From Lachnospira rogosae (GTDB taxonomy: Bacteria; Bacillota; Clostridia; Lachnospirales; Lachnospiraceae): a stretch of 64,000 nt of DNA. Each line of letters begins with the position of its first letter. The first letter of the stretch is position 1. Both the position numbers and the translations under genes were made by a program. The stretch spans positions 1-64,000 of the forward strand of contig NZ_JBBMER010000007.1 of NCBI RefSeq assembly GCF_040096455.1, in the 5' to 3' direction. The notes beneath the pieces were generated by a model. That model saw only the letters and a list, made by a program, of their open reading frames with translations, was not told the DNA's origin and ran no database searches. Shown here piece after piece: positions 32,123-41,326 of this stretch.

Positions 32123-33172
32123 ATGTCTAACACCAAAGTATATCTTGCCCCTATGGAGGGACTTACGGATTATATGTTCCGTAATGCCTTCGATGAATTC
32201 TTCGGACACGGCAAAATTGACAAATATTTTATGCCATTTATATCACCTAACCAGACAGAGAAATTTCTAGCAAAGGAAATGCGTGATATTGACAGAAATA
32301 ATAATTTAATCAATTCAATACCACAGATAATGACTAATAATTCAGAGGATTTCATATGGACAGCCCATATGCTTTTTGATAACTTCGGATATAATGAAAT
32401 TAACCTTAATGCAGGCTGTCCCTCTGGAACAGTCGTTTCCAAATCCAAAGGCTCAGGAATGCTTGCAGATACTGACAGGCTTGAACGCATACTTTATGAA
32501 ATAATGTCCGATAATTACATTCAGGACAACAATATAAAAGTATCTGTAAAGACACGTATCGGAATTGAATCACCTGATGAATGGTACAATATCCTTGAAG
32601 TATATAATAAGTTCAGCCTTGAGGAATTAATTATCCACCCAAGAGTAAGAACTGATTATTACCGTGGTGATGTTAATAAGGAAGCTTTCAGGCTGGCAAT
32701 TAAAGAAAGCCGCAACCCTGTATGTTACAATGGTGACATATTTACTCGAAATGATTATATTGCATTTCTTAAAGATTATGCTTATACAGATGAAAATAGC
32801 AAATCACCACTGCCACACTGCATAATGCTTGGTCGCGGACTTGTCGCTGACCCAGGACTTATCAATGTACTTATAAGTGATAATCCTTATGAATATGCAA
32901 GAAACCTTAAAGAGGATAAAGATAATATGCGAAAGCTCCATAACTATGTGTATGAAGAACGCCTTAAGATAATGTCAGGTGATAAGCACGCTATCCACCG
33001 TATGAAAGAAATGTGGTGCTATATGGAATACGCATTTGGTGACTGCAAAAAAGAAGCCAAGGCTATTAAAAAGGCTCAGAAAATGAGCGATTATAAAGAT
33101 GCTGTAAATGTATTCTTTACTAACTGCCATTTATCTGAGCCTGCACATATTCTATTTTCCAAAAAATTCTAA
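32123..33172 (+). CDS. tRNA-dihydrouridine synthase
   Basis: FMN-dependent TIM-barrel enzyme that reduces uridines in the tRNA D-loop. 349 residues with APMEGLTD at 9-16, the catalytic cysteine in NAGCPSG (Cys99), VKTRIG near 150, HPRVRTDYYRG near 175 (HxR motif), CYNGDIF near 200 and MLGRGLVADPGL near 235. It belongs to the short, divergent Firmicutes Dus group rather than clear DusB, so I give no symbol. GAGG is present before the ATG. Confidence 0.9.
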   Translation: MSNTKVYLAPMEGLTDYMFRNAFDEFFGHGKIDKYFMPFISPNQTEKFLAKEMRDIDRNNNLINSIPQIMTNNSEDFIWTAHMLFDNFGYNEINLNAGCPSGTVVSKSKGSGMLADTDRLERILYEIMSDNYIQDNNIKVSVKTRIGIESPDEWYNILEVYNKFSLEELIIHPRVRTDYYRGDVNKEAFRLAIKESRNPVCYNGDIFTRNDYIAFLKDYAYTDENSKSPLPHCIMLGRGLVADPGLINVLISDNPYEYARNLKEDKDNMRKLHNYVYEERLKIMSGDKHAIHRMKEMWCYMEYAFGDCKKEAKAIKKAQKMSDYKDAVNVFFTNCHLSEPAHILFSKKF

Positions 33173-33244
33173 CATTAAAATATATATTATATTCTGTATG
33201 ATTAATATATATTTACATATATCAGTTATTAAACTATTAAATTA

Positions 33245-34573
33245 CTATCTTAAAAATACGCCTGTCAGTGCCTCTATCATATAAGTTGTATCTTTCACAC
33301 CTGCTGTTTCATATGCTGAGTGCATTGCAAGCTGTGCAAGCCCTATATCAACAGTATTAACTGATACGTGTGAATTAGATATATTGCCAAGTGTTGAGCC
33401 GCCGGCTATATCCGACCTGTTAGCATATGTCTGGTATGGGACATTTCTTTTGTCACATATGTCCTTGAATATGGCATAAGATATACTGTCAGTCGTATAT
33501 TTCTGATTGCCATTAAATTTAATAACAATTCCTTCATTCATATATGGTCTGTTTGTCAGGTCTGCCTTATCTGTGTGGTTAGGGTGTACAGCGTGTGCAT
33601 TATCAGCAGATACCATATATGATGAAGCTATTGCCATCATATACTTTTCCCTGTCCAGACCATAAGCTATGCTTATTCGTTCTAACACATCTGATAAAAA
33701 TGTAGAGTCTGCTCCCTGCATAGTTGTGCTTCCGACTTCTTCATTATTAAATACACAGCATACATTTACTTTATCATAATCATCTGAAATCTCACCCAAT
33801 GCCTTAATATAAGCCATTAAAGATGAATACGCACATTGTATGTCATCTAATCTTGGTGCTGATATATATTCATCGTTGCAGCCCCATATTCTGCCTTTTT
33901 CCCTGTTATATAAGAAAAGTTCTGTTGTAAGGCTTTCATCTGCAACGCTTTCTTTATCCTTGTCTTCAGATTGTATACAAGACTTTATATACTCATCAAA
34001 GTTATCCTTGGCATTAATATCACCAAATAAAGGAAGCATATCCTTCTGTGGGTTAAGACTTGTGTTATCATTGACACTACGATTCATATGTATTGCAAGG
34101 TTAGGTATTACAAGCAGGTCCTTATCTGCATTTACAAGATATTCTTTAATGCCTGACCTGCCAATTGCTACTGCATATCCTGCAACTGACAATGGTCTGT
34201 CAAGCCACGTTGACATTATCATTCCGCCGTATTTCTCTACATTAAGGCTTATGTAATGTTTATCTGTTGTTATCTCTGGATTTTCTTTTATCTTAAAAGA
34301 TGGAGAATCACTGTGGCTGGCTGTTATATTATACCCCTTATAGCTTTCTGCCTTTGGCATATTAAAAGCTATAATTGAAGAACCACCTCTTATTACATAA
34401 TAACGTCCTGACGGATTAATCTTCCAGGCTTTACCCTCACTTAAGCGTATAAATCCGTTTTCATTAAGAACTGCCGCTATATTATTAACAACGTGGTATG
34501 GACTTGGACTTTTATATATAAAGTCTATCAACTGTTCAGAGTCTTTCTTAAACTGTTCATCTGTAAACTGCAT
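33245..34573 (-). CDS. apeB: M18 family aminopeptidase
   Basis: Cytoplasmic metallo-aminopeptidase of the aspartyl-aminopeptidase family (442 aa). The first zinc ligands are in TASHSDSP (His87, Asp89), the catalytic acid pair in NNEEVGSTTMQGADS near 265, and AHAVHPNH near 340. NRSDIAGGSTLGNISNSHV closes the active site. The length fits the family, which assembles into tetrahedral dodecamers. Monocistronic as far as can be seen; the region downstream on its strand is T-rich with no clear hairpin. Confidence 0.92.
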   Translation of the reverse strand: MQFTDEQFKKDSEQLIDFIYKSPSPYHVVNNIAAVLNENGFIRLSEGKAWKINPSGRYYVIRGGSSIIAFNMPKAESYKGYNITASHSDSPSFKIKENPEITTDKHYISLNVEKYGGMIMSTWLDRPLSVAGYAVAIGRSGIKEYLVNADKDLLVIPNLAIHMNRSVNDNTSLNPQKDMLPLFGDINAKDNFDEYIKSCIQSEDKDKESVADESLTTELFLYNREKGRIWGCNDEYISAPRLDDIQCAYSSLMAYIKALGEISDDYDKVNVCCVFNNEEVGSTTMQGADSTFLSDVLERISIAYGLDREKYMMAIASSYMVSADNAHAVHPNHTDKADLTNRPYMNEGIVIKFNGNQKYTTDSISYAIFKDICDKRNVPYQTYANRSDIAGGSTLGNISNSHVSVNTVDIGLAQLAMHSAYETAGVKDTTYMIEALTGVFLR

Positions 34574-34690
34574 TTTTTACATCTCCATTCCAACTATACA
34601 TTTTTATTCAGTGCCTGTTTTTTATTTATTTCTTCTGAATTTCCCTGTACTGTTTCTTTGTGCTATTTTTTTACTTCTTTAATGATATTT

Positions 34691-35956
34691 TTATTTCTTT
34701 CTGCTTTTCCTTATCTTTCCTGCTATATAATAATAGATACCAACCGCTGCTGCTATCATTACTACAATAACAATAACCCTTACTGGCATGCTCATATTTA
34801 ATACATTGCTATGCGAAGCATTATTAGTGCTTCCTGTCTTAATAAGTCCATTATCACTGCTCTCTGTACTGTTATCCTCTGAACTGACAAGCTTCTGCTC
34901 ATTCTCATATGGATTATCTACAGAATATGTCTTTCTTACATAATTGTCAGGCTTTAAATCTACTGTATAATCATACACCTCATTTCTTACAAAATTATCT
35001 GTATTAGCAGCAGAAGTTGAATAAAGATTCATTCTTTCACCGGCAACAGCCTTGCAATATGCACGTCTGTCTGTATTATCCTCAAAAAATGTTATCTTTC
35101 CATTGATTGTATTGCCTGCAATATCAGCAACATAACTTCCCGTAACTGGATATAATATATAAAGTCCTGTGATTCCGCCTGAATGAACATATCCATGTTC
35201 TGATATATAGCCGTCAATATTAACTACGCAGTCACTTACATTGATATAGCCATCGGCATATATACCACCCATAAACTGCTCATCTCTGTCAGCAGAATTC
35301 TTATCTGCATCTGTACATACAAGTGTAACATCTGCCTCACAACCACTTATATTTCCGTTACCAAAGCCTGCAATACCCGCAGTTCCCCACATAGCTGCTG
35401 TTGATTTGAGGGATACATAACCTTCCACTTTACAGCCTGTGATTGTCGTATTATCCATATAACCTGCCAATATAGCAGCTAATATGCTCTTATTACGATT
35501 ACCATCCTCATTCTCGCTTATATTTACATATGCACCTTTTATATTAAGATCCTTAATAACCGCATTCTTCGTTATCCCAAAAAGTCCGGCATAATAAGTA
35601 TCATATTCTTTAAGGTTGCCATCATAAGCCTTTTCTGTAACATCTGTAACAGTATTAATGTCCATATTGTAAAGTGTATGTCCATTGCCATCAAATGTTC
35701 CATTAAAATTCCAAGGCTTCCAGCCGTCCACCCCAAATACTGACATATCAATATCAGCCATAAGGACATAACTGCCATCACTATTCTTAGAGGCTTCCAA
35801 CAAATCCTTTGAGGTTCTTATCTCTATAGCCGATGTGTCATTATCTGCTGCGTAACACACAGCATTTTCTGGCTGATATACTGCCAGTACGCCTATTACT
35901 GCTGCAAGAACTGTAATTAACATTTTCCAATTCTTCTTTATTGTGCCTGTTATCAT
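34691..35956 (-). CDS. Surface protein with GLUG-like beta repeats and C-terminal membrane anchor
   Basis: About 421 residues from the ATG at 35956, with GAGG six bases upstream. An N-terminal signal segment (KMLITVLAAVIGVLAVY, ending near VCYAA) is followed by a repetitive beta-helix-like region: WKPWNFNGTFDGNGHTLYN, AGLFGITKNAVIKDLN, AAILAGYMDNTTITGC, GIAGFGNGNISGC. These strand-turn repeats with G-x-[FI] turns are typical of GLUG/pectate-lyase-like folds. A Ser/Asn-rich stalk precedes one C-terminal membrane helix and a basic tail (GKIRKSRKK). No LPXTG motif. Probably displayed at the cell surface; ligand unknown. Confidence 0.75.
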   Translation of the reverse strand: MITGTIKKNWKMLITVLAAVIGVLAVYQPENAVCYAADNDTSAIEIRTSKDLLEASKNSDGSYVLMADIDMSVFGVDGWKPWNFNGTFDGNGHTLYNMDINTVTDVTEKAYDGNLKEYDTYYAGLFGITKNAVIKDLNIKGAYVNISENEDGNRNKSILAAILAGYMDNTTITGCKVEGYVSLKSTAAMWGTAGIAGFGNGNISGCEADVTLVCTDADKNSADRDEQFMGGIYADGYINVSDCVVNIDGYISEHGYVHSGGITGLYILYPVTGSYVADIAGNTINGKITFFEDNTDRRAYCKAVAGERMNLYSTSAANTDNFVRNEVYDYTVDLKPDNYVRKTYSVDNPYENEQKLVSSEDNSTESSDNGLIKTGSTNNASHSNVLNMSMPVRVIVIVVMIAAAVGIYYYIAGKIRKSRKK

Positions 35957-36081
35957 ATATATCCTCATTTCTACGCACATTTTGGCTTATATAACGCTTG
36001 TATCAAGTGCGCTGTGACACTTACGCCTATCATTATATTAGGCTGCCACAAAATGCAGCAGCCCAGAATACAATTTACTTA

Positions 36082-38358
36082 TTACTTAATGTTATACTTC
36101 TTCTCAAACTCATCAACCGGTATTGGTTTAGAGAAATAATATCCCTGATACATATCACACCCCATCTCTACTAACATATAGAGCTGTTTTTTTGTTTCAA
36201 CACCTTCTGTTATAACTTTCATTCCAAGCTTTCCAGCAAGTGTTATTATACTTTCAAGAATATCAAGCCCTTTCGCCTCATTTTCTGAGGCTCTTAAGAA
36301 GCCCATATCAATCTTTAATACATCTGCACTTATGTCCTTTAACATATTAAGTGATGAGTATCCACTTCCAAAATCATCAATCTCTATATTAAATCCGTAG
36401 TTCTGCAAAAGCCTGATTATACCCATATTCTTGTCAAAATCGGACATTAATGTTGTTTCTGTAATCTCTATATTAAGATTAACAGGGTCAATGTCATATT
36501 TATCAACAAGCCCGACAAATGTTTCGTATACATCCACAAGATAAAAATCCTTAGTCGATATATTAACCGATATGTGATACTGGTCTTTTCCCTCTTTCTT
36601 CCATTCGCTAAGCTTCTTAGCTGCTTTATCCCACATATATCTGTCAAGCTTATATATAAAGCCTGTCTTTTCAAGAACATCAATAAATATTGCCGGAGAT
36701 AACAGTCCTCTTTCAGGGTGCTGCCAACGCACAAGTGCTTCTGCTCCGTATAAATTACCGCTAGAGTCTACCTGTGGCTGTAAGTACATTTCAAACTCAT
36801 TATTACTTATTGCCCTCTCGAATTCTCCTATAATTCTTCTTTCTTCAATAGAGCTTTCAAAAAGTCTTTCTGTATAATAAGCTATATTGCTCTTATATTC
36901 ATTCTTAATAGTTTCACTTGCAAGATTAGCCTTATCACACATAATACTTACAGGCTCTTCCAAATCATTTATATCATACACACCTGTAAAAATGTGCAGA
37001 TGGAATGAACTATCTTTAAAATAATCCTGCATTCTGTGAATTATGGATAATATCATATCTACACTGAAACTCTTCTTAGGAATAAGCATAGCAAAACGGT
37101 CACTGTTAATTCTTGCTGCTATGATATCATCACTGGCATATTCTTTCATTATCTCTGCCTGCTTTACAAGAACTTCGTTACCTTTTTCTATTCCAAATAA
37201 TTCATTAACGAACTTAAAGTCCCTTATATTACTGCATAACATACAATATGGCACATCTGCATTTCTATGAAGGATCTTGTATGTTTCTACATAGAACTGA
37301 TCCTTGTTATAAAGTCCCGTAAGCCTGTCGTGGGTTGCTTTATACTTTTCTTTCTCAAGTGACTGTATGTCTTCTGTCTTATCATTAAATATAAAATAAT
37401 CGCATACAAAATTATTCTTATCATCAAATATTCTCTTATATACAACCTCATAATATTTCTTAATATCGTGAAAAGATACTGTTGTTTCAGTCTTCATCGT
37501 ATCTTTTCTGTCACTTCCACGCTCATTAAGCCATTCTGAATATTTTCTCTCAACATCAATATATTCTGTTCCAATATTATAAATATTCTTTAATATGTCA
37601 TTACAGTATATACATCTTCCCCTGTTATCAAAGCACACAATTCCACTATTCATATCTTTAATAATAAGGGACAGCGTATTCTCTATAAGCTCATTAGGTA
37701 TATATCTTAACGTGAAATAGTATATAAGCATACACATAATTCCGTATGCCGGCATAGACACATCATATATTGACTGTGACCTTATTGTCACAATGTCAAG
37801 AATAAATCCAATCAGAAGTGCTATAAATATTATCTCGTATCTGAAACTGTAGAACTTAGACGAGTTCGCTATCATAAACATAAAGGATAAAAGCAATAAT
37901 AAGATAACAAGATAATTATATATAAAATGTGCCTTATAAAAGAAATTGGTCTTCACAAATTCTGTTACAATCTCATAATCATTAATCTCTGTTATAGTAA
38001 ATATCTGATGATTCCATACATTGGCAATAAGCATAACGCTGTCTATTGCTGAAAAGGCAATCATTGCCTCTTTAATAATCTTAACTCCATGAAACAATCC
38101 TGTATAATATTGCGTGTAGTACATTAGAAGAATAAGAATCCAGTCAAAGCATATCAATGTAAGGCTCTTGCAAAGCGTTGTGATAGTTATTCCTGGAACA
38201 TATATATACACAAGAAATACTATGCCACAAAATGCTGCAACAGCTTCATATATAAATACTATCTTTGCCAGTCTGCCTTTCTTATTCATTGCTTTATATG
38301 AACATATTCCCATAAGAATAATCTCAATAGCAATTAACAATCCATACATTATTCTCAT
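36082..38358 (-). CDS. Membrane GGDEF-EAL protein, probable c-di-GMP phosphodiesterase
   Basis: About 758 residues. The N-terminal 220 residues carry seven membrane helices (7TM sensor of the histidine-kinase N-terminal type). A PAS-like segment (SGIVCFDNRGRCIYCND) and a GGDEF domain follow. In the GGDEF domain the active site is degraded (INSDRF instead of GGDEF), so it should not make c-di-GMP. The EAL domain is intact: EALVRWQHP, the Mg-binding DDFGSGYSSL, and ITEGVET. Degradation of c-di-GMP is therefore the likely activity. The frame also allows a GTG start at 38379; the ATG at 38358 is a guess between several. Confidence 0.88.
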   Translation of the reverse strand: MRIMYGLLIAIEIILMGICSYKAMNKKGRLAKIVFIYEAVAAFCGIVFLVYIYVPGITITTLCKSLTLICFDWILILLMYYTQYYTGLFHGVKIIKEAMIAFSAIDSVMLIANVWNHQIFTITEINDYEIVTEFVKTNFFYKAHFIYNYLVILLLLLSFMFMIANSSKFYSFRYEIIFIALLIGFILDIVTIRSQSIYDVSMPAYGIMCMLIYYFTLRYIPNELIENTLSLIIKDMNSGIVCFDNRGRCIYCNDILKNIYNIGTEYIDVERKYSEWLNERGSDRKDTMKTETTVSFHDIKKYYEVVYKRIFDDKNNFVCDYFIFNDKTEDIQSLEKEKYKATHDRLTGLYNKDQFYVETYKILHRNADVPYCMLCSNIRDFKFVNELFGIEKGNEVLVKQAEIMKEYASDDIIAARINSDRFAMLIPKKSFSVDMILSIIHRMQDYFKDSSFHLHIFTGVYDINDLEEPVSIMCDKANLASETIKNEYKSNIAYYTERLFESSIEERRIIGEFERAISNNEFEMYLQPQVDSSGNLYGAEALVRWQHPERGLLSPAIFIDVLEKTGFIYKLDRYMWDKAAKKLSEWKKEGKDQYHISVNISTKDFYLVDVYETFVGLVDKYDIDPVNLNIEITETTLMSDFDKNMGIIRLLQNYGFNIEIDDFGSGYSSLNMLKDISADVLKIDMGFLRASENEAKGLDILESIITLAGKLGMKVITEGVETKKQLYMLVEMGCDMYQGYYFSKPIPVDEFEKKYNIK

Positions 38359-38477
38359 CTGTAATCTGCACTTCCTCACCGTCAGTATAAATATACCTCT
38401 TCACTACCATTATTATACATTTATATGCTTTAATTTGTAAATATAAAATCACATAAAATTATATTTCATATAGTCAT

Positions 38478-39665
38478 TTATATATGTGTTTCTTTTCTTC
38501 TCATCAACACATTAGTTCCTGACATTATAAGCATACCTGCAGCGTTGAACGCTAATACAAGTATTGCCGCTGTCATTCCTATTCTGTCAGCAAGGAAACC
38601 TACTATCTGTGGTGTAACAATTCCGCCTAATGCGGCAATGGCCAGAAATAATGACATTCCTGTTGTTGAACCTTTAATTATATTGCCAACACTTGATACT
38701 GTTGTTGGATATATTCCCGCAAAGAAGAAGCCAAGTCCTGCAATAGCTACAGTAATAACTGCAAGATTATGGGTTGCTGTAAGTAATATAAAGAATACTG
38801 TTGTAGCAACGCAGTATCCAGATATAAGCTTATTCTTATCAACCTTTGATGATATCTTAGCTGTGAGAAGTCTTCCAAGCATAACCATTATCCAGGTAAC
38901 CGATACAAGGTTGGTTGCATATGTACTGCTCATTATATCCATACTCTTAAAATATGTTACAAACCATCCATTTACGCAATTCTCAAGTCCAAGATATAAG
39001 AATAATAAAAAGCCCATTATATAAAAAATGCTATTTTTATAAAATGGCTTTGCTTTGCTGTCAGAAGAATTTTCCTTAGCCTTCTTAGACTCCAGCGGCC
39101 AGTTATAGTCTATTCTCATCCACACATATAATATAACTGATAATGTTGAGCCTATAATTATTGTATATGCAGCTGCTCTCCAGCCCAGACCAAAGCTTGT
39201 GTAAAGCGAAGTAATGAATGGAGCAATAAATGCACCTGCCGCAAATGTCATATGTAAAAGGTTAAGTGCGGCTGGTCTGCCGTTAGAATTATCATTAACA
39301 ACTGCATTATTGATTATGCTTACTGAGCCTCTGCCTATTCCAATAAGTATAAATGCTGCATATATAACCGGCACTGGTGGAAGAAATGTTATAACAAGCA
39401 GCATTACTGGTATAAATGCTGAAAATACAACAATTGTTGCTTTTCTTCCTATCCGTGAAGCCATCGGCGGATTGACAAAGCTCGCAAGAAGATTGCCTAT
39501 TGCAAATGCCGATAAAAAACCTCCTGCTACGCTGTAATTAATTCCTGCTTCTTCTATAATATATGGAAGTATTGCTCCAACTAACAATACCATTGCTCCA
39601 TTTACAAAAAATGAGAAGTAGCACGGAAATAATAATCTGAATTGTGATTTTGCTTTAGTATCCAT
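38478..39665 (-). CDS. Major facilitator superfamily transporter
   Basis: 395 residues with 12 predicted membrane helices in two bundles of six. The MFS signature between helices 2 and 3 is NPPMASRIGRKATI, and a parallel segment in the second half is AKISSKVDKNKLI. The central loop is charged (LESKKAKENSSDSKAK). The arrangement resembles FucP/sugar or metabolite carriers more than drug efflux pumps, but the substrate is not predictable. It stands alone between the EAL protein and the antiporter. Confidence 0.87.
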   Translation of the reverse strand: MDTKAKSQFRLLFPCYFSFFVNGAMVLLVGAILPYIIEEAGINYSVAGGFLSAFAIGNLLASFVNPPMASRIGRKATIVVFSAFIPVMLLVITFLPPVPVIYAAFILIGIGRGSVSIINNAVVNDNSNGRPAALNLLHMTFAAGAFIAPFITSLYTSFGLGWRAAAYTIIIGSTLSVILYVWMRIDYNWPLESKKAKENSSDSKAKPFYKNSIFYIMGFLLFLYLGLENCVNGWFVTYFKSMDIMSSTYATNLVSVTWIMVMLGRLLTAKISSKVDKNKLISGYCVATTVFFILLTATHNLAVITVAIAGLGFFFAGIYPTTVSSVGNIIKGSTTGMSLFLAIAALGGIVTPQIVGFLADRIGMTAAILVLAFNAAGMLIMSGTNVLMRRKETHI

Positions 39666-39766
39666 ATTTTCTCCATTCTATTTTCTATTAAACTTCTTTT
39701 AACCACTATTAGCTGCTATGAGTCTTTCTTATTTCTAGTAAACTATCTGATTCATCTTAATTCTAT

Positions 39767-40945
39767 CTAACTTTTCTTAAGCAGCTTTCTATAGGTCATA
39801 TCAATGGCAAATGCACCAAGCGGTGCTGTTATTATTATTGCTAATACTGCTACTGTAAGCACTGTATTGCCACACGCAAGTCCCATTGATAATGGAACTC
39901 CGCCTATCGCCGCCTGAACGGTTGCCTTAGGTGTGTATGCAAGCATACAGAATGCCCTTTCTTTCAGCTTCAACTTAGTTCCTGCCATACACAAAGCAAC
40001 TCCTGCCATTCTGAAAATTAACGCTCCTATTATAATCACGATTGACGATACACCGGCATATGCCACATAGCCTATATCAACTGTTGCACCTACTAGCACG
40101 AACAGCATAACTTCTGCCCATACCCACATTTTATTATACTTCTGTGATAACCTGAATGCCACCTCTGGTCTGTCCTTTTTAAGTGCAATTCCAATAAACA
40201 TTACAGATATTAATGAAGCAAATGTAATTGGAGTATTTAATGATGCCTCAATATCCACAAGCAGAAGTGCCACACTTAAAAATATTGCAGCCTTTACTGT
40301 ATCCCTGATATGAACCTTCCTCCAGACTACTGCAAGAGCTTTTCCTATTATAATTCCTATAATTATGCCAAATATTATTGATACTGGTATATTAACGAGG
40401 CTCATAACTGAAACATTGCTGCCTTGTGCCAGTGATGTAAATGCAGTGAACATAACTATAACATAGACATCATCAACAGATGCACCTGCTAATATAAGCT
40501 GTGGAATTCCCTGCTTTGTTCCATATCCATCTTCCATAATCTTTATCATCTCAGGCACAACTACAGCTGGCGATACTGCTGCCACAACCGCACCTATTAC
40601 TGCCGCTTCAATCAGGCTTACATCAAGCAGACGTGGTGCAAGTATAATCATACCAATCATCTCAAATGTCGCTGGCACAAAACACATAAGAAATGCTGGT
40701 CTTCCAACTTTTTTTAAATCTTCTAAATTAAGTGTCAGTCCTGCTCTTGTAAGAATAATTACAAGTGCTATCTTTCTTATATCTGCCGACACTAGAAGAA
40801 TTGACGAATCCAGCATATTAAGAACATACGGTCCTAATATAATACCTGTAAATAACATTCCAAGCAGTCCCGGCAGCTTTACCTTGCGGCATACCCAGCC
40901 TGTAGACATTCCAATTAACATTATCAGCGCTATACTTTTTAACAT
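39767..40945 (-). CDS. Cation:proton antiporter (CPA/NhaP-like) under fluoride riboswitch control
   Basis: 392 residues with about 12 membrane helices and the Na/H exchanger core: GWVCRKVKLPGLLGMLFTGIILGPYVL at the N-terminus, LTRAGLTLNLEDLKK, AVSPAVVVPEM and a broken helix with GASVDDVYVIV (paired acidic residue). Proteins of this family are among the genes known to lie behind fluoride riboswitches, and the aptamer at 40972-41093 is directly upstream. A role in surviving fluoride, by ion exchange or by restoring pH, is inferred from this control. AGGA precedes the ATG. Confidence 0.85.
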   Translation of the reverse strand: MLKSIALIMLIGMSTGWVCRKVKLPGLLGMLFTGIILGPYVLNMLDSSILLVSADIRKIALVIILTRAGLTLNLEDLKKVGRPAFLMCFVPATFEMIGMIILAPRLLDVSLIEAAVIGAVVAAVSPAVVVPEMIKIMEDGYGTKQGIPQLILAGASVDDVYVIVMFTAFTSLAQGSNVSVMSLVNIPVSIIFGIIIGIIIGKALAVVWRKVHIRDTVKAAIFLSVALLLVDIEASLNTPITFASLISVMFIGIALKKDRPEVAFRLSQKYNKMWVWAEVMLFVLVGATVDIGYVAYAGVSSIVIIIGALIFRMAGVALCMAGTKLKLKERAFCMLAYTPKATVQAAIGGVPLSMGLACGNTVLTVAVLAIIITAPLGAFAIDMTYRKLLKKS

Positions 40946-40971
40946 AACAATCCTCTTTTCTAAATAAATAT

Positions 40972-41093
40972 TAGCGCAAAAAGAGCTGATAGCTCCTGCA
41001 CTTTGCAGAAGTCATCAGCTTTATAATCAAGCGGTTATGAACGAAAAATTTGGCTATTTCTATCTCGTTCCTGGGAGAACCTCATTCCCAGTA
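40972..41093 (-). ncRNA. Fluoride (crcB) riboswitch with terminator
   Basis: On the minus strand the aptamer begins GGGAATGAGGTTCTCCC (41089-41073), then a side hairpin GAACGA...TCGTTC. The conserved ATAACCGCTT (41039-41030) and GCTGATGACTTCTGC (41019-41005) follow. These are the fixed blocks of the crcB motif. The last block is also the 5' arm of a terminator (AGCTGAT...ATCAGCT, then CTTTTTG at 40985-40977), so ligand binding would block termination and turn the antiporter gene on. Start ATG is about 25 nt further. Confidence 0.87.
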
Positions 41094-41112
41094 ATATTTC
41101 ATCAACTTGTTA

Positions 41113-41141
41113 AGTATACAATATTGTTGGAATACTGTCAA
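41113..41141 (-). promoter_or_regulatory. Promoter of the fluoride-riboswitch transcript
   Basis: On the minus strand: TTGACA (41136-41141), 17-bp spacer, TATACT (41113-41118). The start would lie just before the aptamer. Confidence 0.8.
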
Positions 41142-41240
41142 TATTCATAGTAATATATAGGCTTTGAAAGGTAAATTTATTCTATAGTCTGCCCATTTTT
41201 TAAAACTGGCAGATGAAAATTGTAAATATTTATTATATGA

Positions 41241-41311
41241 TGATGTCGGGGGCAAAAGCCCCCGACTTTGATACCTACGAATTGTTCCGTGCTACGCACT
41301 CCCGCAATTCT
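41241..41311. repeat. Hairpin element of the dispersed GTGCTACGCAC family (copy A)
   Basis: GTCGGGGGC-aaaa-GCCCCCGAC is a 9-bp stem and GAATTG...GTGCTACGCAC...CAATTC is a second stem (41279-41310). Bases 41241-41300 match 45770-45829 at about 47 of 60 positions, the last 20 exactly. It lies just downstream of the MCP stop and may also end that transcript. Confidence 0.6.
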
Positions 41312-41326
41312 CCCCAATATTCAAAA

